From: Methylovorus menthalis
Lineage (GTDB): Bacteria; Pseudomonadota; Gammaproteobacteria; Burkholderiales; Methylophilaceae
Reading direction: 5' to 3'
Assembly: GCF_020523625.1 (NCBI RefSeq)
Contig: NZ_JAJAQH010000006.1
Span: 1,586,134-1,650,133, forward strand
DNA: 64,000 nt
Shown: positions 34,210-43,280 of the stretch, in pieces
Position numbering within the stretch: the stretch's first letter is position 1
How the letters are laid out: every line of letters begins with the position of its first letter
Position numbers and translations under genes: made by a program
Notes under the pieces: generated by a model
Told to the model about the DNA's origin: nothing
What the model saw: the letters and a program-made list of their open reading frames with translations, nothing else
The model's database searches: none

Positions 34210-36153
34210 ATGGGAAGCGATATTTTAAATATAGGTAAAAGTGCGCTGAACGCAGCCCAGATCGGGATTAGCGTGACGGGCAACAATATCGCCAACGCTT
34301 CCAGTGCGGGTTACAACCGGCAAGTGATCGCGCAGTCTGCGTCAGCATCACAGAATGTAGGCTTTGGCTATCTGGGCAAGGGTACGCAAATCAGCAGCAT
34401 TGAGCGCGTTTATAGCGACCTGCTGGCAAAACAGGTCAATATCAGCCAGGCCCGCAGCACCGAACTTTCGACCTACAGCTCGCAGATCAGCAGCATCAAC
34501 AATATGTTGGCAGACTCTTCTGCTGGCCTCTCACCTGCCCTGCAGGATTTTTTCGACAGCATTCAGGATTTAACCAACAACCCTGGCTCGGCTTCCAGTC
34601 GCCAGGCCATGTTGTCTTCATCCGAAGCGCTTGCCAGCCGGTTCCAGAGCCTGAGCAGCCGTCTCACCGAAATGGAAAACTCGGTGAACTCACAACTGAG
34701 CAGCAGCACTTCATTGGTCAATTCATACGCACAGCAGATCGCTTCGTTGAACGATTCGATCACCAAAGCCATTGGCGCCACCGGCAAATCCCCCAATGAC
34801 CTGATGGACCAGCGCGACCTGCTGGTCAGCAAGATGAGCAGCCAGATCAAGACCACCATCGTAAAGTCGGGCGACAGCTATAACGTCTTTGTCGGCAATG
34901 GGCTGCCACTCGTGGTGGACAAGGAAAGCTATAACCTTTCCGTGGTCAACTCGCCTACCGATAGCACACGGCTCGAAGTCGCCTATTCCGGCAAGGCTGG
35001 CACACCGATTATTTTGGGCGAAAACAGCATTACCGGCGGCACGCTGGGCGGCCTGATCCAGTTCCGCAATCACTCGCTTGATACGACCAAAAACCAGCTG
35101 GGCCAGATTGCCGTTTCGCTGACCGAGACATTCAACGCCCAGCAAAAACTTGGGCTGGACCTCAATGGCAATGCGGGCGTGAATTACTTCAACACCATCA
35201 CCCCGACCATTAAATCCAATGGCAACAATACCGGCAATGCGGTGCTGGCTGGCAGTTTTACCAATGCCTCTGCCGTTACCACCAGCGACTACACGCTGAC
35301 TTATAACGGTGGCACCAATTACTCAGTCAAACGCCTGAGCGATGGCACCACGACCAACTTCACCAGCATGCCGATCACCATTGACGGGGTCAGCATCAGT
35401 GTCAGTAGCGGCACCATGAGCACAGGGGATAACTTCCTCATCCAGCCTACGGCAGATGCCGCCAAACAGATTGATGTAGCCTTGACCAGCACCGACCAGA
35501 TTGCGGCCGCATCGCCTCTTATTGGCGCCAAGAGCAGCAGCAACACCGGCAGCGGTGCCATTAGCAACCTGACGGTGAACAGCGCCTACATGGGCAGCCC
35601 CTTCAGCAGTGCGCTGATGCTCACTTATGATAGCGGCACCGGCAATCTGAATGGTTTTCCGGCCACTGAAGCCGTCACCGTGAAAAGCAGTAGCGGCGCA
35701 ACGACCACGTATGCCGCCGGAGCCTCCGTCCCTTATACCGCAGGTGCCACCTACACCGTGGCTGGCGCCAGTTTTACCATGGGCGGCACGCCGAATAACG
35801 GCGATAGTTTTACCCTGACACCTAGCACCAGCAGCAGCGCGGGCAACAATACCAATGCGCTATTGCTGGCAAAGCTGCAGACAGCCTCTACCGTGAGCGG
35901 TAACAAGTCTTATGAAGCCGCGTTTGCCCAACTGGTGAGCCAGGTCGGCAACAAAACCAGTGAGCTGCAGGTGACGGGGGCTGCTGAAGCCACCCTGCTG
36001 GCACAGGCACAAGCCGAAATGGAGTCCAACTCCGGGGTGAACCTGGATGAAGAAGCCGCCAATCTGCTCCGTTATCAACAGTCTTATCAGGCCGCTGCCA
36101 AAGTGATGCAGATTGCAAGCCAGATGTTCGACACGCTGATTAATATCCGCTAA
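34210..36153 (+). CDS. flgK: Flagellar hook-associated protein 1 FlgK
   Basis: FlgK forms the first junction ring between hook and filament. The 647-residue protein has the axial N-terminus (LNIGKSALNAAQIGISVTGNNIANASSAGYNRQ) and a C-terminal GVNLDEEAANLLRYQQSYQAAAKVMQIASQMFDTLINIR, the FlgK signature. The middle region is Thr/Ser/Gly-rich with an insert of about 100 residues, making it longer than the enteric FlgK (547). Its chaperone FlgN is at 25124-25582. The gene follows a sigma-28 promoter. Confidence 0.97.
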   Translation: MGSDILNIGKSALNAAQIGISVTGNNIANASSAGYNRQVIAQSASASQNVGFGYLGKGTQISSIERVYSDLLAKQVNISQARSTELSTYSSQISSINNMLADSSAGLSPALQDFFDSIQDLTNNPGSASSRQAMLSSSEALASRFQSLSSRLTEMENSVNSQLSSSTSLVNSYAQQIASLNDSITKAIGATGKSPNDLMDQRDLLVSKMSSQIKTTIVKSGDSYNVFVGNGLPLVVDKESYNLSVVNSPTDSTRLEVAYSGKAGTPIILGENSITGGTLGGLIQFRNHSLDTTKNQLGQIAVSLTETFNAQQKLGLDLNGNAGVNYFNTITPTIKSNGNNTGNAVLAGSFTNASAVTTSDYTLTYNGGTNYSVKRLSDGTTTNFTSMPITIDGVSISVSSGTMSTGDNFLIQPTADAAKQIDVALTSTDQIAAASPLIGAKSSSNTGSGAISNLTVNSAYMGSPFSSALMLTYDSGTGNLNGFPATEAVTVKSSSGATTTYAAGASVPYTAGATYTVAGASFTMGGTPNNGDSFTLTPSTSSSAGNNTNALLLAKLQTASTVSGNKSYEAAFAQLVSQVGNKTSELQVTGAAEATLLAQAQAEMESNSGVNLDEEAANLLRYQQSYQAAAKVMQIASQMFDTLINIR

Positions 36154-36164
36154 GGAATATCGCC

Positions 36165-37070
36165 ATGCGCATTAGCACGAATACGATTTATCAAACCGGG
36201 ATCAACAAGATCAGCTCCTTGCAGAGCGAACAGTACAAACTGCAGCAGCAGGTCTCTTCCGGCAAACGCATTCTTACACCTGCGGATGACCCAGTCGGTT
36301 CTGCCCGCGCGCTGACCATCAGTCAAGCACAAAGCATCAACAGCCAGTATGCCGATAATCGCGCGATGGCTTCGTTTAACCTGAATTCGATTGAAAGTAC
36401 CTTGAGCAGTGTTACCGACCTGATGGTTTCCGCCAAGAGTACATTGATCAGTGCCGGCAATGCCGTTTTGTCCAGCGATGAGAAGAATTACATTGCGACC
36501 CAGTTGCGCAATGACCTGGAAGAACTGGTCGGCCTGGCCAACAGCAAGGATGGCAACGGCAATTATCTGTTTGGCGGCTTCAAGAACACCACTCAACCGT
36601 ATACTGCCACAACCACAGGCGCCACTTACAACGGTGACAGCGGCCAAATGGATATGCAGGTCAGCGATACTCGCAAGATGTCAACCACCGAAAATGGCCC
36701 GGATGTATTCCAGGCAGAAGGTAATGACGTATTTGCCACACTATCCAACATTGTCGACCTGCTTTCCAACCCGGCCACCACGACCGCGGCGCTGAATACC
36801 GCGCTGGCTTCCGCCAACGCCAGTCTCGACAAAGGCATGGATAATGTGCTGACCGTGCGTGCCGCCACTGGCTCCAAGCTGAAGGAAATCGACGCCCTGG
36901 ACAACAACGGCGACGATAGAGAGCTGCAATACAAAGCCGAGCTGTCGAGTATTCAGGATCTGGACTACGCCCAGGCCTTGTCGGATATCACCAAGCAAAA
37001 GACCATCCTTGAGGCTGCCCAGCAATCATACGTTCAGCTGTCGGGCCTCACGCTGTTCAAGTATATCTAG
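36165..37070 (+). CDS. flgL: Flagellar hook-associated protein 3 FlgL
   Basis: FlgL is the second hook-filament junction protein. The 301-residue protein has the flagellin-like N-terminal helix region (MRISTNTIYQTGINKISSLQSEQYKLQQQVSSGKRILTPADDPVGSAR) and a C-terminal helix with DYAQALSDITKQKTILEAAQQSYVQLSGLTLFKYI. It lies 11 nt after flgK and ends the rightward flg run, converging on fliR. Confidence 0.97.
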   Translation: MRISTNTIYQTGINKISSLQSEQYKLQQQVSSGKRILTPADDPVGSARALTISQAQSINSQYADNRAMASFNLNSIESTLSSVTDLMVSAKSTLISAGNAVLSSDEKNYIATQLRNDLEELVGLANSKDGNGNYLFGGFKNTTQPYTATTTGATYNGDSGQMDMQVSDTRKMSTTENGPDVFQAEGNDVFATLSNIVDLLSNPATTTAALNTALASANASLDKGMDNVLTVRAATGSKLKEIDALDNNGDDRELQYKAELSSIQDLDYAQALSDITKQKTILEAAQQSYVQLSGLTLFKYI

Positions 37071-37081
37071 TAGTTTGACTC

Positions 37082-37101
37082 CACCTGCCGATGCGCAGGT
37101 G
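37082..37101. terminator. Hairpin between convergent flgL and fliR
   Basis: CACCTGC (37082-37088) and GCAGGTG (37095-37101) form a 7-bp GC-rich stem with a 6-nt loop, in the 45-bp gap between the two convergent stop codons. Neither side is followed by a T run, so it may be a weak or Rho-assisted bidirectional terminator. Confidence 0.45.
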
Positions 37102-37115
37102 CGATGCGATATTGG

Positions 37116-37886
37116 CTAAAAGCGCAATGCCATGTTGGCTGCACTTTCCTGTATCAATTGCAGGATAGGCTGCAGGATACCAGGCAATACCAGCGCCACC
37201 ACGACATAGCCAATGGCGATAGTCACCGGAAACCCTATCCCGAAGAGATTGAGCTGTGGCGCGGTACGCGTCAATATGCCGAGCGCCATGTTGGTAATCA
37301 GCAAGGCCGCAATGGCAGGTAGCGAAATCAGCAGACCAGCACTGAAAATCTTGCCCCCCCAGTTCGCCATCTTCATGAAATCCAGCCCGCCCTGCCATTC
37401 GGCACTCAGGGGAAAATTGGCAAAGCTTTCCATCACCGCTGAAATCATCAGCAGATGACCATCCAGGCTCAGGAAGATCAGCGTGGTCAGCAGCACCATG
37501 AATTGGCTGATGGCATTGCTCTGGCCCTGGGTCTGCGGATCATAAAACATGGCAAAGCCCAGGCCCATGGTCATGCCTATCATCTGTCCGGCCATTTCCA
37601 CCGCAGCAAACACAATGCGCATACTGAAGCCAATGGCAAACCCGATCAGCATCTGCTGCGCCAGCACCAGCATGCCTTTCCAGCTGAAAATATCCAGCGC
37701 AGGCGGTGGAGGCAAACTGGGAAGCAGTGCCAGTGTCATCATCAGTGCCATGCTGATTTTGACGCGAGCCGAGATAGAACGGTGACTGAGGACAGGGGCC
37801 ACGGCGATCATGGCCAGGAGACGGGTCATGGGCCACAACAGCAGCACGATCCAGGATTGCAGGATGTCGGTGTTGATGGAGACCAC
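37116..37886 (-). CDS. fliR: Flagellar export gate protein FliR
   Basis: FliR is a core channel subunit of the export gate, together with FliP and FliQ. The 256-residue protein has five or six hydrophobic segments and the conserved stretch PMTRLLAMIAVAPVLSHRSISARVKISMALMMTLALLPSLP. It also has the GQMIGMTMGLGFAMFYDPQTQ motif. The frame begins at GTG 37886. fliQ lies 9 nt upstream. It is the last gene of the long leftward fliF-to-fliR run. Confidence 0.97.
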   Translation of the reverse strand: MVSINTDILQSWIVLLLWPMTRLLAMIAVAPVLSHRSISARVKISMALMMTLALLPSLPPPPALDIFSWKGMLVLAQQMLIGFAIGFSMRIVFAAVEMAGQMIGMTMGLGFAMFYDPQTQGQSNAISQFMVLLTTLIFLSLDGHLLMISAVMESFANFPLSAEWQGGLDFMKMANWGGKIFSAGLLISLPAIAALLITNMALGILTRTAPQLNLFGIGFPVTIAIGYVVVALVLPGILQPILQLIQESAANMALRF

Positions 37887-37895
37887 AGCGTGGGC

Positions 37896-38165
37896 TTATC
37901 CCGCCAGGGAAGGAATGCTGGTAAAGATGGCGCGCATGTAATCCAGCATGACGCTGAGCATCCACGGGCCCGCAATCACCAGCACGGCAAACACCCCGAC
38001 CAGCTTGGGAATGAACGACAAGGTGGTTTCGTTGATCTGCGTCGCCGCCTGAAAAATACTGACCAGCAAGCCGATCACCAGCACCACGATCAACATGGGC
38101 GCCGACACCATCAGTGTCACTTCCATTGCTTGCCGACCTAAGGTCATCACGCCTTCTGGGGTCAT
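37896..38165 (-). CDS. fliQ: Flagellar export gate protein FliQ
   Basis: FliQ is a small two-span subunit of the export gate. The 89-residue protein begins MTPEGVMTLGRQAMEVTLMVSAP and has two membrane helices (VTLMVSAPMLIVVLVIGLLVSIFQAATQ and LVGVFAVLVIAGPWMLSVMLDY). The frame is open 72 nt further upstream, but ATG 38165 gives the exact family length. Confidence 0.97.
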   Translation of the reverse strand: MTPEGVMTLGRQAMEVTLMVSAPMLIVVLVIGLLVSIFQAATQINETTLSFIPKLVGVFAVLVIAGPWMLSVMLDYMRAIFTSIPSLAG

Positions 38166-38178
38166 GTCTGCACCTCGT

Positions 38179-38934
38179 TCAGTAAAAACTCTCGGCCAGC
38201 GAGCCAAGCACCAGTTGCCAGCCATCCACCAGCACAAACAGCATCAGCTTGAATGGCAGGGCCACAATGGCAGGTGACACCATCATCATCCCCATGGACA
38301 TCAGCACGCTAGCGACCACCATGTCGATGATCAGAAAGGGAATAAAAATGGCAAAGCCAATCTGGAAAGCCGTCTTCAGTTCACTGGTCATGAACGCAGG
38401 CACCAGCACACGCAAGGGGGTCTGCTCTGGCCCATCAACCGCTTCACTACGCGAAATACGCATAAAGAGCGCAATATCCGCCTCGCGTGTCTGCTTCAGC
38501 ATGAAGGTTTTCAATGGCGCGGCGCCCTTTTCCAGGGCCTCCTGCAGGGTGATCCTGTTCTCGGACAATGGCTGGTAGGCTTCGGTATAGATCTTGTCCA
38601 TGACCGGGCTCATCACAAAAAACGTCAGGAACAGCGCCAGCCCCACGAGCACCTGATTAGGCGGCGAAGTCGGCGTGCCCAGTGCCTGGCGCAGCAGCGA
38701 CAAGACGATGATGATGCGGGTAAACCCCGTCATCATCAGCAACACGGCAGGCAGGAAGGAAAGCGACGTCAGCAGCAGCAGCGTCTGCAGGCTTAGCGTG
38801 TAATTCTGGCTGCCACCTGAGCCCGGGGCTGCGTTGATAAGCGGCATGGCAGCCTCGGCATGGGCCAGCGCCGGAATAGCCAGCAATGCCCACGGCAGAT
38901 ATCGGATGACAGTGTGCCAATGGCGGCGTGCCAT
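38179..38934 (-). CDS. fliP: Flagellar export gate protein FliP
   Basis: FliP forms the pentameric core of the export gate. The 251-residue precursor has a cleavable signal ([18 protein letters not shown]), unusual for gate proteins but normal for FliP. Membrane segments follow, with the hallmark [31 protein letters not shown] and the closing [25 protein letters not shown]. An alternative ATG at 38955 adds seven residues (MARSKPT) and overlaps fliO; both starts have weak ribosome sites. The order fliO-P-Q-R is standard. Confidence 0.96.
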   Translation of the reverse strand: MARRHWHTVIRYLPWALLAIPALAHAEAAMPLINAAPGSGGSQNYTLSLQTLLLLTSLSFLPAVLLMMTGFTRIIIVLSLLRQALGTPTSPPNQVLVGLALFLTFFVMSPVMDKIYTEAYQPLSENRITLQEALEKGAAPLKTFMLKQTREADIALFMRISRSEAVDGPEQTPLRVLVPAFMTSELKTAFQIGFAIFIPFLIIDMVVASVLMSMGMMMVSPAIVALPFKLMLFVLVDGWQLVLGSLAESFY

Positions 38935-38941
38935 TGTCGGT

Positions 38942-39355
38942 TTACTTCTTGCCATGGAATTTCTCTGAGGATCTTTGTAACCAGCCAGCAAATGGCTGGG
39001 GATTAGCACTGGTGATGGCCTGCTCAACGTTGCTATCGCCGGCTTCGAGATCGGCCAAGGCTCGCACTTGCCCGGGGGCTACGCCCACAACGATCCAGCG
39101 GCCAGCCACTTCTACCACGACCACGCGTTCACGCGTACCTACGCTCACGCCACCCACGACGCGGGCCACCGAATTTTGCGCTGTGCGGCCAGGGGCAAAG
39201 CGCCGGATAAGCCAGGCCAGGCCAGCCATAATGGCGAGCACGACCAGCAATCCAAACGTCATTTTAAGGGCACTTGTGGCAGGAGTAGGCGGCGCGTCAG
39301 CGGCAAATACCAGCATCGGCAACAACAGCACAGGAAGGACAGCCAGTTTTTTCAT
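38942..39355 (-). CDS. fliO: Flagellar export accessory protein FliO
   Basis: FliO helps assemble FliP in the membrane. The 137-residue protein has an N-terminal signal-like segment ([19 protein letters not shown]) and a membrane helix near residues 30-52 ([19 protein letters not shown]). A small cytoplasmic domain with [32 protein letters not shown] follows, which is the FliO family core. ATG 39355 lies 7 nt after the fliN stop; the frame extends upstream into fliN without homology. Confidence 0.94.
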   Translation of the reverse strand: MKKLAVLPVLLLPMLVFAADAPPTPATSALKMTFGLLVVLAIMAGLAWLIRRFAPGRTAQNSVARVVGGVSVGTRERVVVVEVAGRWIVVGVAPGQVRALADLEAGDSNVEQAITSANPQPFAGWLQRSSEKFHGKK

Positions 39356-39362
39356 GCGCTGC

Positions 39363-39800
39363 CTATCGGTTGATTTTACGAATACGTTCAGCCGGGGTGA
39401 TGATATCGGTGAGGCGGATACCAAACTTGTCATTCACCACCACCACTTCGCCCTGGGCAATCAGGCAGCCATTCACCAGCACGTCCATCGGCTCACCGGC
39501 CATGCCATCCAGTTCCACCACCGAGCCCTGCGCCAGTTGCAAGAGATTCTTGATGGCGATCTTGGTACGGCCCAGTTCCACCGTCAGTTGCACGGGGATA
39601 TCGAGGATAAAGTCGATGTCGTTCTGGGTATCGCTTACCTTTTTGCCAGAAAGCTCGGTAAACACCGTGGCCTGGGCACTTTTGGCTTGCAGCGGACTGT
39701 CTTCAGCCTGCTGCTGCTCGGCCATGGCGGCACCCCAGTCATCCTCGGCGGCAGCGCCTGCTGCGGCTTGTTCAAATTCGTCGTCCGGGCTATTCGCCAT
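39363..39800 (-). CDS. fliN: Flagellar motor switch protein FliN
   Basis: FliN builds the lower C ring with FliM and helps dock the FliH-FliI export ATPase. The 145-residue protein has an acidic, Ala/Gln-rich N-terminal extension of about 60 residues. The SpoA domain follows (DIPVQLTVELGRTKIAIKNLLQLAQGSVVELDGMAGEPMDVLVNG). The start overlaps the fliM end by 11 nt. Confidence 0.97.
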   Translation of the reverse strand: MANSPDDEFEQAAAGAAAEDDWGAAMAEQQQAEDSPLQAKSAQATVFTELSGKKVSDTQNDIDFILDIPVQLTVELGRTKIAIKNLLQLAQGSVVELDGMAGEPMDVLVNGCLIAQGEVVVVNDKFGIRLTDIITPAERIRKINR

Positions 39801-40794
39801 GTTTCTCTCCTTTTACGTACTCTGAGGCATTGGCACGCAGCAATTTCTCAACCCGCAGCGAATATTGCCCGTTAAACACCCCGTATTTGCATTCCATGAC
39901 CGGCACATTATCGACATGCGCCTCTATTGTTTCCGAAATATTGAGCGGAATCACATCGCCCACTTTCATGTTCAACACATCGCCCAGCTGCATTCTGGCC
40001 TTGGCCAGGTTAGCGACCAGTTCAACCTCGGCAGCCTGTATCTGCTGTGTCATCAGGCGCACCCAGCGCTTGTCCACACCCAGCACTTCGCCCTGCAGAC
40101 TGGAGGTCAGGAGATCACGCACCGGCTCGATCATTGAATACGGGAAGCAGAAATGGATTTCGCCGCCAGCTGGCCCCAATTCGATGCTGAAGGTGGTCGC
40201 CACGATCACTTCATTGGGCGTGGCGATGTTGGCAAATTGCGTATTCATTTCAGACCGCAGGTATTCAAACTTGACCGGGTATACCGGCTCCCAGGATTTT
40301 TCGTAATTTTCGATCACGATCGCCAGCACGCGCTGGATGATGCGCTGCTCGGTCTGGGTAAAGTCGCGCCCTTCAATCCGGGTATGAAAACGGCCATCGC
40401 CGCCAAACATGTTGTCGACAATCGAAAACACCAGCGAGGGATCAAACACCATGAGTCCGGTGCCGCGCAATGGATTCATGTGCACCAGATTAAGATTGGT
40501 CGGCACTACCAGATTGCGCACAAACTCGCTGTATTTGGAAATGCGGACAGGCCCCACCGACACTTCAACGCTGCGGCGCATGAAGTTGAAGAGGCCGATG
40601 CGTAGCAGGCGGGCAAAGCGCTCGTTAATGATCTCAAGCGTGGGCATGCGCCCACGGACGATACGTTCCTGGGTCGCGAGGTTATATTCGCGCACGCCAT
40701 GCGGATCGTGCTCGACCGGAGTCTCGTCCTGGTCAAGGCCCACACCCTTCAGCAGGGCATCGACTTCATCCTGAGATAAAAAACTGTCCGCCAT
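39790..40794 (-). CDS. fliM: Flagellar motor switch protein FliM
   Basis: FliM receives CheY-P and transmits the direction signal to FliG in the C ring. The 334-residue protein begins with the CheY-binding peptide LSQDEVDALLKGV at residues 5-17. It has the conserved middle domain (RMPTLEIINERFARLLRIGLFNFMRRS; GTGLMVFDPSLVFSIVDNMFGGDG) and the C-terminal FliN-like domain. Length matches the enteric protein. It lies 6 nt after fliL. Confidence 0.98.
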   Translation of the reverse strand: MADSFLSQDEVDALLKGVGLDQDETPVEHDPHGVREYNLATQERIVRGRMPTLEIINERFARLLRIGLFNFMRRSVEVSVGPVRISKYSEFVRNLVVPTNLNLVHMNPLRGTGLMVFDPSLVFSIVDNMFGGDGRFHTRIEGRDFTQTEQRIIQRVLAIVIENYEKSWEPVYPVKFEYLRSEMNTQFANIATPNEVIVATTFSIELGPAGGEIHFCFPYSMIEPVRDLLTSSLQGEVLGVDKRWVRLMTQQIQAAEVELVANLAKARMQLGDVLNMKVGDVIPLNISETIEAHVDNVPVMECKYGVFNGQYSLRVEKLLRANASEYVKGEKHGE

Positions 40795-40800
40795 GGCTGT

Positions 40801-41310
40801 TTATTGCACCACAAATGAAGTGAAAAAGACGCCGCTAACCTCCAGCGGTTTCTCGCCAGCAGAAAACGGCTGCTTGACCTGGGCCACAATCTCGTCGCTC
40901 AAGGCTTTCTTGCCTTCGATGCTGGTCACTTCAGAAGGCTTTTTGCTGGAGAGCAGCATCAACAGGCGATTGCGGATTTCTGGCATATGCAGCTTCACCA
41001 GCTCAGCCTGCTCGGGATCCGCAACTTTCAGCGTAAGATCCACCTGCAGGAACTGGGATTCAGGGTCCGGTTGCAGATTGACGGTAAATGTCTCCAGGCT
41101 GACAAAGACAGGCGGCTTGGGGGCTTCTTCGTGTTTTTCTTCCACCTTGTGCTCTTCTTTGGCAGGCTTGTGCAAGAAGAACCATGCAGCCGCACCGCCG
41201 CCACCGCCCAGCACCAGCAGGACGATCACAATAATCATGATCAGCTTTTTCTTGGAGCCCGCTGCGGGTGCTTCTTCTGCGGGCGCTGCCGCTTTTGGAT
41301 CTTTTGCCAT
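40801..41310 (-). CDS. fliL: Flagellar basal body-associated protein FliL
   Basis: FliL is a single-span membrane protein that surrounds and supports the stators. The 169-residue protein has a short Ala-rich cytoplasmic part, a membrane helix near residues 22-45 (LIMIIVIVLLVLGGGGGAAAWFFL), a Lys/Glu-rich linker, and the periplasmic FliL domain. The last includes LETFTVNLQPDPESQFLQVDLTLKV and an end in GVFFTSFVVQ. It heads the fliLMNOPQR group. A 232-bp gap separates it from fliK. Confidence 0.96.
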   Translation of the reverse strand: MAKDPKAAAPAEEAPAAGSKKKLIMIIVIVLLVLGGGGGAAAWFFLHKPAKEEHKVEEKHEEAPKPPVFVSLETFTVNLQPDPESQFLQVDLTLKVADPEQAELVKLHMPEIRNRLLMLLSSKKPSEVTSIEGKKALSDEIVAQVKQPFSAGEKPLEVSGVFFTSFVVQ

Positions 41311-41542
41311 CTAATGCTTCCCTTGGTGACTAGCGTCTATCTGGACGCTTCTATTATGAAAAAAACAAGGATACCAAGATGCGCTGAAAAGAGGGAGAAA
41401 AATAGCCCAAATCGGGCAGAGACAAGGAACTGGAGCGCGTTGGGCGGGAGTTTGGGCGGGAGAGCCCATTCAGTATGCATGCAACTTAGTCAGGGGATAG
41501 CATACGTGCCACACCCCAGACCAAGTTTGCCAAAAGATGCGG

Positions 41543-42784
41543 TTAGACGAAGGTGTCGACCATGCCGTTACCGCTGCGTACTACGGTCTGCTGCACCGAG
41601 GCGGCGGGAGCATCGCCTTCGGCATTGCCAGCTGCGCCGGACCCACTGCGACCACCGGCCTGGGCCAGTTGCTGCTGGGATTGCGTATGCTCGCCAACAT
41701 TGCTTTGCCCAAGCTGGATACCTGAGGCATTCAGCATGTCACGCAGGTTGGACATGCCATCCTGCAAGGCTTGGCGTACTTCCTGGTTGTTGGACATGAA
41801 GGTGGCATCGGCAATGTCATTGTGTACATGAATCACCACTTGCAGTGGTCCCATGTCAGGCGGGTTCAGGGTCAGGGTGGCGGATTGCTCGCCACCGGCT
41901 ACCATCCAGGCCACTTTCTGGCCGATGGCCTGATCCCAGCCAGCACGGCCAGGGTATGCGGTAATGGTATTGGCGCTACCCACCGCTTCGCTCGCCTGAA
42001 TCGGATTCATGGGCGTAGTGGCGGCGACAGCCTGCGCCTGGGTAATGGTAGCGGCGTTATCCACCTTGGCGGCTTGTTGCTCAGCCAGCTTGGCGGTTTC
42101 ACCGCTTGTAAAACCAGGCAGCATTTTTTCCAGCCAGGCACTCATGTCGGCCTTGTCATTGCCAGCCTGCGCCAGCTGACTGGCATCAGCACCATCGCTA
42201 CGGCTTTGAGCCAGCATATTGCCCAGCTCCTGATCCAAGCGGCCACGCGGACGACTGTCCGTCGTTTCCATCTGCGGTTTTTGTTCTGCCGCGGCATCTT
42301 CGGTCGTCAAGGCAGGTTTGTCTGTTGGTGTGACTGGCACATTGGCAGGCACGGCCAGTGCAGCAATCGCGGGGTCCGTGGTGAGCACTGGCGCCGCATC
42401 TGTCGTATCTTTTGTCTCTTCCGACTTGTCGGTTTTCCCTTTGAGGTCTTTACCTTGCTTGGCCAACAAGGCCAGATCCTTGAATTGATCAGCCAGCTCA
42501 GGCGCAACATTGGCGCTGCTGTCAGTGGCGTCTTTCTTCGCATCGGCTGCCTTGGCATCCGCAGCTTTCTGCTCGGCCTGGGGCGATTTCACGTTGGCGG
42601 AGCTGGCTTTACCCTGCTGGTTGTCGTTTTTCTGCTGGCGCTGCTGCACCTGGTTGGACAGCACTTTCTGAAAACTATTGGTGGCAGCGGCATTGTCCGT
42701 GGTGGTGGACTTGGGAGCATTCATGGCACCCATGCCATTGCTGGATGGGGTGCTGGAAATAATGGGTAAAGGCGTATTTTGCAT
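41543..42784 (-). CDS. fliK: Flagellar hook-length control protein FliK
   Basis: FliK is the secreted ruler that triggers the FlhB specificity switch. The 413-residue protein has a long low-complexity N-terminal part rich in Ala, Lys, Asp and Gln. The conserved C-terminal domain is at about 280-380, with ATLTLNPPDMGPLQVVIHVHNDIADATFMSNNQEVRQALQDGMSNLRDMLNASGI, followed by a Gln/Gly-rich tail. It lies 25 nt after fliJ. A second protein with the same type of C-terminal domain is encoded at 48938-50053. Confidence 0.95.
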   Translation of the reverse strand: MQNTPLPIISSTPSSNGMGAMNAPKSTTTDNAAATNSFQKVLSNQVQQRQQKNDNQQGKASSANVKSPQAEQKAADAKAADAKKDATDSSANVAPELADQFKDLALLAKQGKDLKGKTDKSEETKDTTDAAPVLTTDPAIAALAVPANVPVTPTDKPALTTEDAAAEQKPQMETTDSRPRGRLDQELGNMLAQSRSDGADASQLAQAGNDKADMSAWLEKMLPGFTSGETAKLAEQQAAKVDNAATITQAQAVAATTPMNPIQASEAVGSANTITAYPGRAGWDQAIGQKVAWMVAGGEQSATLTLNPPDMGPLQVVIHVHNDIADATFMSNNQEVRQALQDGMSNLRDMLNASGIQLGQSNVGEHTQSQQQLAQAGGRSGSGAAGNAEGDAPAASVQQTVVRSGNGMVDTFV

Positions 42785-42809
42785 GATTCACTCTTTCGCA
42801 GTTTGGGAG

Positions 42810-43259
42810 TTAACCCCGGCCAGGCTGACGGGTGCTGCGCATGGCATGCTCGTCCATCAGCTTCTGATCGCGTTTTTGCTCCTGCTGGTGCGCTTTCTTT
42901 TCCGAGCGCTCTGCCAGTACCTCATAAGATAGTTTCTTTTTCTGACATTCCTGCCAGACAATGCGCTGGGCTGAAACACGACTGCGCGCCAGCTCCACGG
43001 ATTCCTGCTGCCCTCCTACCGCCTGGTCAAGCTTGCGGATGAAGGATTGAAAATTCTGATAGGACTGGGCGTCCATGCCGGTTTCGAGATCGCGCGCCAG
43101 CTTGGCCATGTAGTCATTGCGGTATTCGGTCAGCATATTCAGCTTGACCTGTGCATCCTCGAGCAGCTTGTTGAGTGCCACCAGCTTTTCGGCTGCCTGA
43201 TCGGCCTCCTTGCCAGCCAACTCGGTCAATGTCACCAGAACCAGTGATTGTGCCGCCAT
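42810..43259 (-). CDS. fliJ: Flagellar export protein FliJ
   Basis: FliJ is the coiled-coil stalk of the FliI ATPase and a chaperone-escort. The 149-residue protein is almost entirely helical and charged (KEADQAAEKLVALNKLLEDAQVKLNMLTEYRNDY), with a C-terminal KKAHQQEQKRDQKLMDEHA that fits the family. It is placed between fliI and fliK, as in other flagellar operons. Confidence 0.94.
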   Translation of the reverse strand: MAAQSLVLVTLTELAGKEADQAAEKLVALNKLLEDAQVKLNMLTEYRNDYMAKLARDLETGMDAQSYQNFQSFIRKLDQAVGGQQESVELARSRVSAQRIVWQECQKKKLSYEVLAERSEKKAHQQEQKRDQKLMDEHAMRSTRQPGRG

Positions 43260-43280
43260 ATCTGCCCCCTACTTGTTGAT

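Noticed and set aside
41500-41514. Sigma-54 promoter upstream of fliL (TGGCACGTATGC on the minus strand)
   Set aside because: GG and GC elements are not 10 nt apart, and the system is FlhDC-controlled.
41771-42769. 332-codon plus-strand frame over fliK
   Set aside because: Antisense to the FliK gene, which shows the conserved C-terminal domain; the antisense product has no domain.
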